Of a stretch of 64,000 nucleotides of DNA, positions 26,321 to 34,829 are shown piece after piece. The notes under the pieces were generated by a model. That model was not told the origin of the DNA. It saw only the letters and a program-made list of their open reading frames with translations, and did not search any database. The stretch comes from Streptomyces cinnamoneus (GTDB lineage: Bacteria; Actinomycetota; Actinomycetes; Streptomycetales; Streptomycetaceae), in contig NZ_PKFQ01000001.1 of the NCBI RefSeq assembly GCF_002939475.1, positions 5,329,001 through 5,393,000 on the forward strand, written 5' to 3'. Within the stretch, counting starts at the first letter, position 1; every line of letters starts with the position of its first letter. The position numbers were made by a program, and so were the translations under genes.

Positions 26321-27367
26321 TCAAGTCGCTCGGCGCGTGGGTGCGGTCTCGCCACCCGAGATGCCGGGAGCAGGGGTGAGGGCGCTGAAATGGCGGCCGG
26401 CGACCGTGGGGCTGCCGAGGAGCAGTCCGTTGGGCGTGAAGTGTGGAGGCGGCAGGTGCCGCTCAAGGGCGGGCAGGTAATTCCACCGCATGCCGGGATG
26501 GGCGGAGTGGGCGTAGTGGTGGAGGTCGCCGTAGGGGAGCCAGGTCATGGCGGTCAGGGCAGCGAGGAAGCGGTTGCGGGGGTAGAGCCGCAGGCACCGG
26601 CCGGCCTCGACGTAGGCTGCCGGACCGGTGCGGACCGCAGGGTCGAACCATGTGTGTTCCACAAGCAGGCTGAGGTGGGCGAGCTGAGGGTAAAGGAGCA
26701 GGCGCGGGACGAGAAACCCCCAAATCAGCGCGGCTGGCCCACCGATCGCGAAGGCACCGCCCGCCAGAGCGAGGATGGTGATCGTGCGGCTGGGGGAATG
26801 GCGCAAGGTCTTCACGATCCCGGCCATGGTGGAGCGGATGCCGCGCGGGGTGAGCGGCCGGATGAGAGCCATGGTGAAGGCCACGCGGGTGGCTCCCTGG
26901 CGGAGGCTGGCCTCATGAAGTTCGGCCAGGTTCGGGTCGGTGCCCACCACGGTGGCGTTGGGGTGGTGGTCGTGCACGTGCCTGCGGCGCCGGACGGGGA
27001 GGGGAGCCAGTGCGAGGGGGTGGTGCGCAAAGACCTCACCGAGCAGGAGATTTGCCCGGGCAGTACGGGCGAGGACGCCGTGGACGGCGAAATGGCTGAT
27101 CTCCTGGAGATGCCGGAAGTGCACGGCGACGGCGACGGCCGTGACGGCAGCTGCCAGGGGGCCGTGAGCCGCCAGGAGCCACCATCCGGCGATTTGCAGC
27201 CACTGGCCGATGAGCAGCAGCAAGGGTGTGAGGTTGTTGACGCGGCGGCGCTGAAGCGATATCAGGTCGGCGGTCGGGGCGGTGCGGGGCCGCTTGCGGG
27301 CGAAGTGCGCCCGGTCGACCTGGCGCAACGCAACGCCGGCGGCGATGAGGACTAAACAGAGGCGCAT
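26321..27367 (-). CDS. Membrane fatty-acid-desaturase-like protein
   Basis: A 348-residue protein with several membrane segments and the three histidine clusters of membrane di-iron desaturases: HFRHLQEISHFAVHG, RRHVHDHHPNATV and LHHYAHSAHPGM. These should bind two iron atoms facing the cytoplasm. The acyl substrate is unknown; similar proteins act on lipids or on natural products. I preferred ATG 27367, with AGGA 5 nt upstream, over GTG 27397, whose ribosome site would touch the start. It stands alone, with no obvious partner gene. Confidence 0.7.
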   Translation of the reverse strand: MRLCLVLIAAGVALRQVDRAHFARKRPRTAPTADLISLQRRRVNNLTPLLLLIGQWLQIAGWWLLAAHGPLAAAVTAVAVAVHFRHLQEISHFAVHGVLARTARANLLLGEVFAHHPLALAPLPVRRRRHVHDHHPNATVVGTDPNLAELHEASLRQGATRVAFTMALIRPLTPRGIRSTMAGIVKTLRHSPSRTITILALAGGAFAIGGPAALIWGFLVPRLLLYPQLAHLSLLVEHTWFDPAVRTGPAAYVEAGRCLRLYPRNRFLAALTAMTWLPYGDLHHYAHSAHPGMRWNYLPALERHLPPPHFTPNGLLLGSPTVAGRHFSALTPAPGISGGETAPTRRAT

Positions 27368-27481
27368 GGTGGTCCTGCGGTGGCAAGGGGCGGGCACTCC
27401 CCGCCGTGCAGCACGCAGAGTACTTATTGGTCCACCATTTGGGGAAGGCTTCCTGATCTTGCGGTCCGAGGGATGACGCGA

Positions 27482-27509
27482 AAGAGGCCCGGCGGTTGCC
27501 GGGCCTCTT
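27482..27509. terminator. Bidirectional-looking terminator
   Basis: Perfect 12-bp stem aagaggcccggc/gccgggcctctt with a GGTT loop, 30 bp beyond the stop of the leftward gene at 27539. A TTT follows on the minus strand. Confidence 0.85.
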
Positions 27510-27538
27510 GGTTGTCCGTTTCGGTTGTGAGTCGCCGG

Positions 27539-28444
27539 CTACAGCTTGTCGACGACGTGCCGGACGCGGTCCTCGTCCCAGGTGGTCTCGAGCAAGGGCC
27601 GGACTGCGGTCTCGTACGTTCGCAGCGTGGTCGGCGCGGAGTCGGTACCGTTCCCCCAGATCGATTCGAATCGGGAGATCCACCGGTCGACGCCCTTGAA
27701 GTGCATCGTCGAGCGCCCCTTCGTGTAGTCGGCGTCCCCCTGTTCTTCCTCCACGAGGGCCGCGGCCCTGGAGAGGATGACGACGTCGACGGCCTGATCG
27801 GCGCGCAGCCTGTCACGTACCGCCAGTCCGCAGCTGACGCCCAGATCGCGGTGGTGAGTGATGACGTTCAGCAGGTCGCGGGCATAGTCCTCGCGAAGGA
27901 GATCGCTTTCGAAGGCGATGAAGAGCCGGTTGATGGTGCCGCCGTTCTGCAAGAACTGACGGTTGGCGGCGAGGTAGTCGCGCCTGCCGGTGAGCAGCGC
28001 CGGATTGGTCGTCAGGTCGGCTGCCAGGATCCTCTGCGGCTGTGAACCTGACTCCACGAGGGTGTTGACGAGCATCACCGACAGGCGGGGCACTTCGCCT
28101 GCGTAGACCTGCACGTGGCCGTCAGCCACGGCGTTGTAATCGGCGATGAGCTCGTTCTCGAGTTTCGCGCGGACCAAGTCGTAGTAGTGCGCGTCATCCA
28201 TGGATCTCAGGTTATTGGCTCGCCGCAGGGTGATGAAGCGCTGTCGCAGCCAGATGTGCGAGCCCACAAGCACCATGACGATCACGGTTTCGGCGACCAG
28301 GAGGACGTTCTTGGCGGTGCCACGGGCACTCAGCCAGGCGACGATCGGGGTGACGATTCCCACGAGGCCGATCAGATTGTTCAGTACGGGCGACGCTAAG
28401 GCGTCGGCGGCCCGGCTCGCTGGGCCGCGGCGCGGTGCAGTCAT
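27539..28444 (-). CDS. Membrane-anchored protein of unknown function
   Basis: A 301-residue protein from ATG 28444. Two hydrophobic segments near the N-terminus (LNNLIGLVGIVTPIVAWLSA and NVLLVAETVIVMVLVGSHIW) are followed by a cytoplasmic domain of about 220 residues. That domain has RILAADLTTNPALLTGRRDY and an alternating helix/strand pattern through LRADQAVDVVILSRAAAL. The order of two membrane helices and a soluble sensor-like domain is seen in some membrane-acting defence effectors, but I cannot assign a family. It has its own terminator and points away from the GntR gene upstream. Confidence 0.65.
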   Translation of the reverse strand: MTAPRRGPASRAADALASPVLNNLIGLVGIVTPIVAWLSARGTAKNVLLVAETVIVMVLVGSHIWLRQRFITLRRANNLRSMDDAHYYDLVRAKLENELIADYNAVADGHVQVYAGEVPRLSVMLVNTLVESGSQPQRILAADLTTNPALLTGRRDYLAANRQFLQNGGTINRLFIAFESDLLREDYARDLLNVITHHRDLGVSCGLAVRDRLRADQAVDVVILSRAAALVEEEQGDADYTKGRSTMHFKGVDRWISRFESIWGNGTDSAPTTLRTYETAVRPLLETTWDEDRVRHVVDKL

Positions 28445-28542
28445 GGATCCATCCCCTCCCTACGGCCAATGCCGTGATGCTTTCTCGATGGCCGAGCCGT
28501 CCCCGCCCAGCGCGCCCGGACGTCCTCGAAGCGGCCGGTGCG

Positions 28543-29319
28543 TCAGATGCGCGGTACCGGCGACGGCGCCAGCGGAATGTCGTACGTGATGGCCCAACGC
28601 TCGGTGGGAACGAGAAGGTCCGCTGTCTCCACCGGCCGGCCACTCGTGTCGTAGTGCGTCCGTTGGATCAGCGTCGCCTGCGTGCCCGGGGCCATCCCGA
28701 GGATCTGTGCCGTCTCACGGGTGAGCAGGACCGGGAAAGGGACCTCGACCACGCGTGCGACGGTGATCCCGATGGTGGCCATGCGTTCGACGACACCCCG
28801 GCCGGCGAGCGGGCCGCCCTCGGGCAGTACCACCGGCGTGCCGGCGGTCAGGGCGTACGGCTCCCAGCTGGTTGCCGTCAGCATCGGGCGACGGTCGGCA
28901 AGAACCTCGTACTCGGTGCGCACACAGAGATCATCGACTTCGATGTCCAGGCGCGAGGCGATCTCGGGCGGTGCCGGTACCCGGGCGGTGCTTTCCGACT
29001 CCACAGTCGTGTGCGACCCGGCGGGAGCTAGGCCCAGCCTGTCCGGCGAGCCGATCGGGGTCACCGTGCGCGGCAGGGCCGCACGCTCGCGGGGAGCGCG
29101 TACGTACGTGCCGCGGCTGCGCCCCCGAAACCCTTCCAGCAGCCCTTCGCCGGTCAGGAGCTCCACTGCCTGCCGAACGGTGTTCTCCCCCACGCCGAAC
29201 TCGGCTGCCAGTGCAGGCCGGTTGGGGAGCTTGTGGCCCGGGGGCCAGCTGCCGTCAGCGATGCGGGCCCGGAGCGCCTGCGCAACCCGTAAGTAGTTCG
29301 CCCCCTGACGGTAAGCCAT
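28543..29319 (-). CDS. GntR-family regulator with UTRA domain
   Basis: A 258-residue repressor-type protein from ATG 29319, with GAGGAGAGG directly upstream. The N-terminal winged helix contains NRPALAAEFGVGENTVRQAV, the classic GntR recognition region. The C-terminal UTRA ligand-binding domain (about residues 90-250) includes LCVRTEYEVLADRRPMLTAT and QRTHYDTSGRPVETADL. It faces the DapF-type gene pair across an AT-rich spacer that holds two accaataa repeats, so it probably regulates itself and that pair in response to a small molecule. Confidence 0.88.
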   Translation of the reverse strand: MAYRQGANYLRVAQALRARIADGSWPPGHKLPNRPALAAEFGVGENTVRQAVELLTGEGLLEGFRGRSRGTYVRAPRERAALPRTVTPIGSPDRLGLAPAGSHTTVESESTARVPAPPEIASRLDIEVDDLCVRTEYEVLADRRPMLTATSWEPYALTAGTPVVLPEGGPLAGRGVVERMATIGITVARVVEVPFPVLLTRETAQILGMAPGTQATLIQRTHYDTSGRPVETADLLVPTERWAITYDIPLAPSPVPRI

Positions 29320-29351
29320 ACCTCTCCTCGCCGCGGCACCGGTGAAACGTA

Positions 29352-29393
29352 TTGACAATTTAGTTCACCAATAAAAAAATGGGGGACCAATAA
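29352..29393. promoter_or_regulatory. Divergent control region with repeated half-sites
   Basis: A TTGACA hexamer at 29352-29357 is followed, 17 bp on, by an AT-rich stretch on the + strand. The octamer accaataa occurs at 29367-29374 and again at 29386-29393, 19 bp (about two helical turns) apart. It is likely the promoter of the 29430 gene and the binding site of the GntR regulator. Confidence 0.45.
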
Positions 29394-29429
29394 GAACTCT
29401 CAGTAATCAGTAGATGGAATCGGGATGCA

Positions 29430-29702
29430 GTGGGCCATGACCGTCGCCGGAACGCCGCCGTACGCACAGCAGCCGTTGCTCTGGCCGCCCGACTCGCCGA
29501 GCTGACCGGCATCGCGCCCCGCATCACCGACGAACCCCATGCCGTCCGCATCGAAGCCGATGTCACCGATGCCGCATTACGCCGCTGGACGGAGCTGCTG
29601 GCCGTCCTCGAACGCGGCACCGACTACGGCGTCACCAACGCGCCCAGCGGACAAGTCGCCTGGATGCGCATCGAGTCGCCGAGAAGAGGCCCCCGCTTGT
29701 GA
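29430..29702 (+). CDS. Hypothetical protein coupled to DapF-like gene
   Basis: A 90-residue protein from GTG 29430, with CGGGA 3-8 nt upstream. The sequence runs as helix (VALAARLAELTGIAPRI), strand, helix (AALRRWTELLAVLERG), strand, a small alpha/beta fold without catalytic motifs. Its stop overlaps the start of the DapF-like gene by 4 bp, so the two are coupled. Function unknown. Confidence 0.65.
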   Translation: MGHDRRRNAAVRTAAVALAARLAELTGIAPRITDEPHAVRIEADVTDAALRRWTELLAVLERGTDYGVTNAPSGQVAWMRIESPRRGPRL

Positions 29703-30610
29703 CCGGACCGCAGCTCGACGCCCTGCCCTTCGCCAAGGGCCACGGCTGTCAGAACAGCTTCCTGCTCCTTCCCGATCCCGCCGGTCGCCTCGACCTCACC
29801 ACCGACGAGATACGCCGGCTGGCCGACACCCACACCGGCGCCGGAGCCGACGGCATCCTGCGCGTGGTGCGCTGCACCGCCGCCCCCGAGGCCGTCGCGA
29901 TGGCAGGGACAGCCGAATGGTTCATGGACTACCGCAACGCGGACGGCAGCCTCGGCGCGATGTGCGGCAATGGAATCCGCCTCTTCGCCCGGTACCTGGT
30001 CGATGCCGGCCATTGCTCACCGGGGACCCTTGCCATTGCCACGCGGGCCGGAGTCCGCCACGTTCGTGTCCCGCCGGCGAGCGATGGCGCACAAGGTCAA
30101 GTGAGCGTCGTCATGGGCAGCCCCGCGTTCCCCGGCCCCGACCACATCACGCTCGTCGCTGCCGGACGCCGGTGGCCCGCGACCCACGTCGACATGGGCA
30201 ACCCCCACGCCGTCGTCTTCGTCGACGACCTCGCCGACGCCGGCACTCTGCATGTCCCTCCCATCGCAGAACCTGCCGACGCCTACCCTCACGGCTTCAC
30301 CACGGAATTCGTCGCCGTCCGCGGTCCGGGGCACCTGGCCCTGCGTGTCCACGAACGCGGCGTCGGTGAAACCCGCGCCTGCGGCACCGGTGCCTGTGCC
30401 GCCGTCGCTGCCCATCGGCGCCGTGCCCACGACACCCGGGCTGCCGACTACCGCGTCGATCTCCTGGGTGGGCGGTTGCACGTAGCTGTCGCCGGTGACG
30501 GCACCATGACTCTCGCCGGGCCTGCTGTCATCACTGCCCATGGCGTGATCGGCCTTCCGGGCTCCGAGGAACGCACTGATCCGCTCTCGAAGCTCGAAGG
30601 CGTGCGATGA
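29699..30610 (+). CDS. Diaminopimelate-epimerase-like protein (DapF family)
   Basis: A 303-residue member of the DapF fold, which interconverts amino-acid stereoisomers without cofactor by a two-cysteine mechanism. Both catalytic cysteines are present: C89 in GAMCGNGIRL and C228 in GETRACGTGA. The substrate-contacting segments DYRNADGS and DMGNPHAV are also seen. The housekeeping dapF of actinomycetes lies in a conserved chromosomal context. This copy sits in an element behind its own GntR-UTRA regulator, so it is probably a second copy with another job: immunity to a wall-targeting agent, or epimerisation of a different amino acid. Confidence 0.87.
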   Translation: MTGPQLDALPFAKGHGCQNSFLLLPDPAGRLDLTTDEIRRLADTHTGAGADGILRVVRCTAAPEAVAMAGTAEWFMDYRNADGSLGAMCGNGIRLFARYLVDAGHCSPGTLAIATRAGVRHVRVPPASDGAQGQVSVVMGSPAFPGPDHITLVAAGRRWPATHVDMGNPHAVVFVDDLADAGTLHVPPIAEPADAYPHGFTTEFVAVRGPGHLALRVHERGVGETRACGTGACAAVAAHRRRAHDTRAADYRVDLLGGRLHVAVAGDGTMTLAGPAVITAHGVIGLPGSEERTDPLSKLEGVR

Positions 30611-30734
30611 GGGAGTGCCATAGGAAGCCGGAGGCACAGCCCCCGTTGCCTACGCCTGCGTCGGGTGCCGGGCCGTGTGCCCATTGCGGAACGACACGAA
30701 CGAGCGAGGTTTAAGGGAGACGCGAGAAGGACCA

Positions 30735-31390
30735 GCAGTAGGACCTCCACCAGATCACCGAACGCGTCCACCAGGTGCTCGCAGCTATCGAGTACCAGCA
30801 GGGCCTGCTGGTCGCGCAGATGGTCCACCAGGCTGTCCCTCGCGCGGCGTGCCGACTGGTCACGGGCGCCGAAGGCTTCCGCGACGGCTCGGTCCAGCAG
30901 CACCGGGCCGGACAGGGCAGCCAGATCGGCCATCCATACGCCGTCGGGGAACGCCTCCCGCGATACGCCGGCCGCCACCCGCAGCGCCAGGCGCGTCTTG
31001 CCGACGCCCCCGGCCCCGGTCAGCGTGACCAGACGGGCGGCCTCCAGCAGGTACCGGGTCCGGGCGACCTGCTCCTCACGCCCCGAGGCAGGCCCTGGCC
31101 TGCCGGACCAGGTCGTCGAAGCGTGCGAGGCCGAGTGTCTCCCCGGCTGTCTCCAGCACGTACCCCTGCGGGCAGCTCCGCAGGGGTACGGACTGTCCCC
31201 CCAGGGTCCTCCGCAACCGAAGCACATGGTTCTGCAAGGTGTTCCTGGCACCCTCTGGCGGACGCCCGTCCCACACCCGGTCCACCAGCATGTCCACGGG
31301 AACCGTCCGGTTGGCCTCCAGCAGCAGACAGGTCAGAACGGTCCGCTGCTTGGCCCCGGGCACCGGAAGAACAACTCCGTCCCGCATCAC
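30735..31390 (-). pseudogene. SARP/AfsR-type regulator remnant
   Basis: A leftward frame gives a winged-helix DNA-binding domain (VPVDMLVDRVWDGRPPEGAR with NTLQNHVLRLRR), which stops near 31076. A second frame then enters directly into an NB-ARC ATPase start: LVTLTGAGGVGKTRLALRVA (Walker A) and ALLVLDSCEHLVDAFG (Walker B). The BTAD domain that should lie between them is almost wholly missing, and the protein breaks off before the rest of the ATPase and any TPR part. It is inactive. Bases 30611-30734 hold nothing recognised. Confidence 0.75.
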
Positions 31391-31689
31391 CTACAGCGGA
31401 CCCAGAACCCCGAAGGCATAGCAGCCCACCCCACCCCCGGTGCTTCACAGATCCCCCTCCCCGGTGATACGCGGAGGCTTCTTGACGCGTACGCCGAGCG
31501 CGTGAGGCCCCGCCGCCACTCCGGGCCCCAGATGGCGCCGGTGGGCTTGCCGGTCACGTGTGGTGTCGCGCAGTGCTCGCGGCGGCAACGAGTACACGGC
31601 GGCCTTCTTCTCGGGGGTAGGCACACCGGGCCGACGCGGTCGCTGTCTGGAGCCTGTGGCCGCCGTCCCTCCAGCAGCCATGTCCATCG

Positions 31690-31880
31690 CTGACGCTCGT
31701 ATGACGCTCCGAGCGTTTCCGACGGCCGTCGCTCGACCCGAATACCATCGCTGACCTGCGGTTTCTTCCGGCATCCCGCCTGCCGACACCTTTTCCCCAT
31801 GTGGAGTGCGTGGCGATCCTGGAGCCGGTGGGCAAGGAGGGCTGAGGGGCTCTTCCGTCACTTGCGCGCTATGGGCGTTA
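31690..31880. other. Putative attachment site (right) with duplicate methyltransferase 3' end
   Basis: The frame at 31798-31845 reads HVECVAILEPVGKEG then stop, a diverged copy of the end of the RNA methyltransferase at 5086-5133 (HVECVAILKPTGNPA). The core catgtggagtgcgt is identical. Upstream are exact copies of two repeats from the left site: ctgacgctcgtatgacgctc (31690-31709) and ctgacctgcggttt (31751-31764). gcgctatgggcgtta recurs downstream at 31866-31880. This is most simply the displaced original gene end, with the element on its left. The stretch 31391-31689 holds no gene that I recognise and no integrase. Confidence 0.65.
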
Positions 31881-31942
31881 TGTTCGCGACGGGCGATATC
31901 TTGACGCCGGAATGATGCTCGTTGGGAGCGAATGGAGGGGCA

Positions 31943-31990
31943 AGAGGCGCCCCTCAACCCGATCGCCGAGCCCGGTTGAGGGGCGCCTCT
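31943..31990 (+). terminator. Strong hairpin after the duplicated gene end
   Basis: A 17-bp perfect stem (31943-31959 with 31974-31990) around a 14-nt loop. It occupies the same place relative to the duplicated 3' end as the terminator at 5262-5310, consistent with being the original terminator of the methyltransferase gene. Confidence 0.8.
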
Positions 31991-32139
31991 GCGTTGGCTG
32001 ACGGAGGGCCCACCGCCCGTACTTGCTCCCCGAGTCCGGTGCGCTGCGCCTGATTCAGGATCAGCATTGTCGGTGGTGGGCCGTATCGTCGCTGCCGAGA
32101 GGTCCTGGTGGGGCGAGACATTCGAGGACGGACACCGTC

Positions 32140-34728
32140 ATGCAGGCTAAAGAGACACTGTTCGCCGACCTGGTGCAGGGGCGGGCTCAGCAGTTTCAAG
32201 TCCCTCTGTACCAGCGTACGTACTCCTGGTCGGAGAAACAGCTGGCACAGCTGTGGAACGACATCCTCGAGCAGGCTGAACTACTCGAGTCCGGTGCGAC
32301 GGTGAACACGCACTTCCTCGGCTCGGTTGTGCTTGCCCCGTCCCCTCAGAACGAGGCGACGTTTCCCCGTTGGCTCGTTGTCGACGGCCAGCAGCGGCTG
32401 ACGACGCTGTCCCTCGCGCTGGCGGCGATCCGCGACCACATTGTCGACGGACAGCCGGACGAGGCCGAGCGGATCGATGAGGAATACCTCATCAACAAGC
32501 GCAAGAAGGGCGGCGACTATTTTCGCCTGCTGCCCACCCAGGCGGACCGGCCGCAGTACGCCGCACACATCCACAGGGTCCACTCGGACCGGGCTTCGGG
32601 GGACAGGGTCGCGGCCGCCTATCGCTTCTTCCGCCGCAAGTTGGTTGAAGCGGATGATCCCACAGGCGCCCAGGACATGTTGCGTATCGAGCAGGCGATC
32701 ACGTCCCGGCTCACGCTGGTGGCGGTGACCGCCGAGCGTGGTGACAACGTCCACCGCATCTTCGAGTCGCTCAACAACACCGGACTGAAACTCAGCCAAG
32801 CGGATCTGCTGCGCAACTATTTGTTCATGCGTCTGCCAACTCGGGGAGAGCATGTCTACGAGAGCCATTGGCTGCCGCTGCAAGCCAGCCTGAGCAATGA
32901 CGAGCTCGAACAGCTGATGTGGCTGCAGCTGGTACTTGACGGGGAGGACAGGGTCCGTCGGCAGGACCTGTACGCCGCCCAGCAACAGCGTTTCGAGCGC
33001 GGGAGGACGGATGGGGCGGATGCCGAGGCGGAGATCGAGTCGTACATCAAGGAGTTGCGCCGCCGCGGCTTGCTCTTCCGTAAGGTGCTCCACCCGGTGG
33101 AGGAGACCTCCCTCCTGGTCCGCGGCCACTTGAGCCGGCTGCACGACTGGCAGGCCGTGGTGACCTATCCGGCGCTGATGCTGGTGCTCGATCGACGGGC
33201 CCGAGGAGAGCTGGACGAACGTGAGACAGCGCGGGCCATGTCGTACATCGAGAGCTTCCTGGTACGGCGAACGATCTGCCGGGTGCCGACGAACAACCTG
33301 AACAGGATCTTCCAGTCCGTGCCCGCCCAACTCCCGGCCGACGTACCGGTGGCCGACGGGCTGCATCAGCTTCTCTCCGCCGAGAACCGCTTCTGGCCGG
33401 ATGACGAAGAGCTGCGCGAGAAGATCCGAAACGCGCCTTTCTATCAGTACGGGCGGCCGAATCAGCGCAGGCTGGTACTCCAACGGCTGGAAGAGAGCCA
33501 CGAGCACCCCGAGCCGGTGGACTTCGGCTCGGCGCAGCTGACCATTGAACACGTGATGCCGCAATCGCCCGGCGAAGAGTGGATGCGGATGCTGCGCGAG
33601 GACGTGACCGAAGGCGAGAGCCCGGAGGACCTCCACGCCAGGCTGCAGCACACGCTCGGCAATCTGACGCTGACCGGCGTCAACTCCGAGCTGTCCAATC
33701 ACCCCTTCGAACGTAAGCAGGGGCTGCTGCACGGCAGCCACCTGGAGATGAACAGGCGCATTGCCGCAACCGAGCGCTGGGGAGCCCGGGAAATCCTCGA
33801 CCGAGCCGACGAACTCGCCGATCGGGCGGTTCGGCTGTGGCCGGGCCCGCTGAGCGGTGTCGGACGCGCCGAGCGCAGCCGTGACTGGCACCTGGCCCAC
33901 CAGGTGCTCGCCGGCCTTCCGCACGGCACTTGGACGTCTTATGGGGATCTGGCCGCGTTCATCGGATCCGGAGCCCAGGCCCTGGGCAGCCACCTCGCCA
34001 AGGCGGAGGGAGTGGCCAACGCGTACCGGGTGCTCAACGCCGACGGCAGGATCGCCGAGGGTTTCCGGTGGACCGGACAAGACGGCGGGGATGTCCGTGC
34101 CCGGCTTACTGCCGACGGCATCCACTTCACTGTCACGGGGGCTGCCGATCCGGTCCAGCGCCTCACCAGCGACGACCTTGCTCTGCTCCTCGCAGGCACT
34201 GAGGGTGAAGACGAGCCGGCGGTGCGGGAGGGGATCGCGCAGGACGGCGGGGAGCCGCGAGGCGAGGAGACCCGCGCCGCTAGGTTCTTCCGTCAGCTCG
34301 CGGACGACGACAGTCCCTCGACTGTGGCAGCCGTGCGTGAGCTGTTCACTCGCTGGGAGAAGCTCGGAGGCTGGATCGGTCATGGCGCCGGTGAGGTCAC
34401 GACCAGTGCTTTCCTCATGCTCGGGAACGCCGGCAGCCCAGGTCGGGGAATCTGGCCGCTGACCGTCTATCCGGGCAGCGGGCGCGGCGGCATGGCGGAG
34501 GTCGTGTTCCAGCATCTGGCGAGCCGCGAGCCTTTCACGGACCGTTCCCTGCGCGCCGAACTGCTCGGCAGACTGAACGAGTTGGAAGGCGTCCTGATTC
34601 CGGAGGGGAAGCTTGAGCTGCGTCCCAGCTTCCGGCTCTCTCTACTGGAGAACGACCGTAACCGCGAGGCCCTGTGCGAGACACTGGGCTGGTTCCGCGA
34701 CCGTTGGGAGGGGCGGGGCGCCACCTGA
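32140..34728 (+). CDS. DUF262/DUF1524 (GmrSD-like) restriction protein with alkyltransferase-like domain
   Basis: An 862-residue protein from ATG 32140. The N-terminal DUF262 domain has VPLYQRTYSW and LVVDGQQRLTTL, the ParB-like nucleotide-binding motifs of GmrS-type subunits. Around residue 469 begins a DUF1524 HNH nuclease region: LTIEHVMPQSPGEEW, then HTLGNLTLTG with SELSNHPFERKQ. Residues about 585-665 (LPHGTWTSYGDLAAFIG, then NAYRVLNADGRI) look like an O6-alkylguanine-transferase fold in which the acceptor PCHR is NAYR. It can therefore bind but not repair DNA. I infer a type IV enzyme that cuts modified phage DNA, with a damaged-base-type reader. It is the first complete gene beyond the right attachment site. 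Confidence 0.82.
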   Translation: MQAKETLFADLVQGRAQQFQVPLYQRTYSWSEKQLAQLWNDILEQAELLESGATVNTHFLGSVVLAPSPQNEATFPRWLVVDGQQRLTTLSLALAAIRDHIVDGQPDEAERIDEEYLINKRKKGGDYFRLLPTQADRPQYAAHIHRVHSDRASGDRVAAAYRFFRRKLVEADDPTGAQDMLRIEQAITSRLTLVAVTAERGDNVHRIFESLNNTGLKLSQADLLRNYLFMRLPTRGEHVYESHWLPLQASLSNDELEQLMWLQLVLDGEDRVRRQDLYAAQQQRFERGRTDGADAEAEIESYIKELRRRGLLFRKVLHPVEETSLLVRGHLSRLHDWQAVVTYPALMLVLDRRARGELDERETARAMSYIESFLVRRTICRVPTNNLNRIFQSVPAQLPADVPVADGLHQLLSAENRFWPDDEELREKIRNAPFYQYGRPNQRRLVLQRLEESHEHPEPVDFGSAQLTIEHVMPQSPGEEWMRMLREDVTEGESPEDLHARLQHTLGNLTLTGVNSELSNHPFERKQGLLHGSHLEMNRRIAATERWGAREILDRADELADRAVRLWPGPLSGVGRAERSRDWHLAHQVLAGLPHGTWTSYGDLAAFIGSGAQALGSHLAKAEGVANAYRVLNADGRIAEGFRWTGQDGGDVRARLTADGIHFTVTGAADPVQRLTSDDLALLLAGTEGEDEPAVREGIAQDGGEPRGEETRAARFFRQLADDDSPSTVAAVRELFTRWEKLGGWIGHGAGEVTTSAFLMLGNAGSPGRGIWPLTVYPGSGRGGMAEVVFQHLASREPFTDRSLRAELLGRLNELEGVLIPEGKLELRPSFRLSLLENDRNREALCETLGWFRDRWEGRGAT

Positions 34729-34829
34729 GTCTCAGGCTGTCCCCGCTCGCGCAGGGCCACTCCCGCGGACCGGACCCCGGCTTGGCGATGCAGGAGATGG
34801 CAGTCGGGAATCCAGGGCCGGGAGGGAAC

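Noticed and set aside
26270..27355. 361-codon frame opposite the desaturase-like gene
   Set aside because: The opposite strand has the three histidine clusters and membrane segments of a known family. This frame is Gly/Glu-rich with no motif.
31445..31957. Leftward frame near the right attachment site as a possible integrase
   Set aside because: It has none of the R...HxxR...Y residues of tyrosine integrases and no serine-recombinase motif. It overlaps the repeats and the duplicated gene end.
32023..32139. Upstream extension of the GmrSD-like gene
   Set aside because: The extra 39 codons show no family resemblance. ATG 32140 begins where the DUF262 homology begins.
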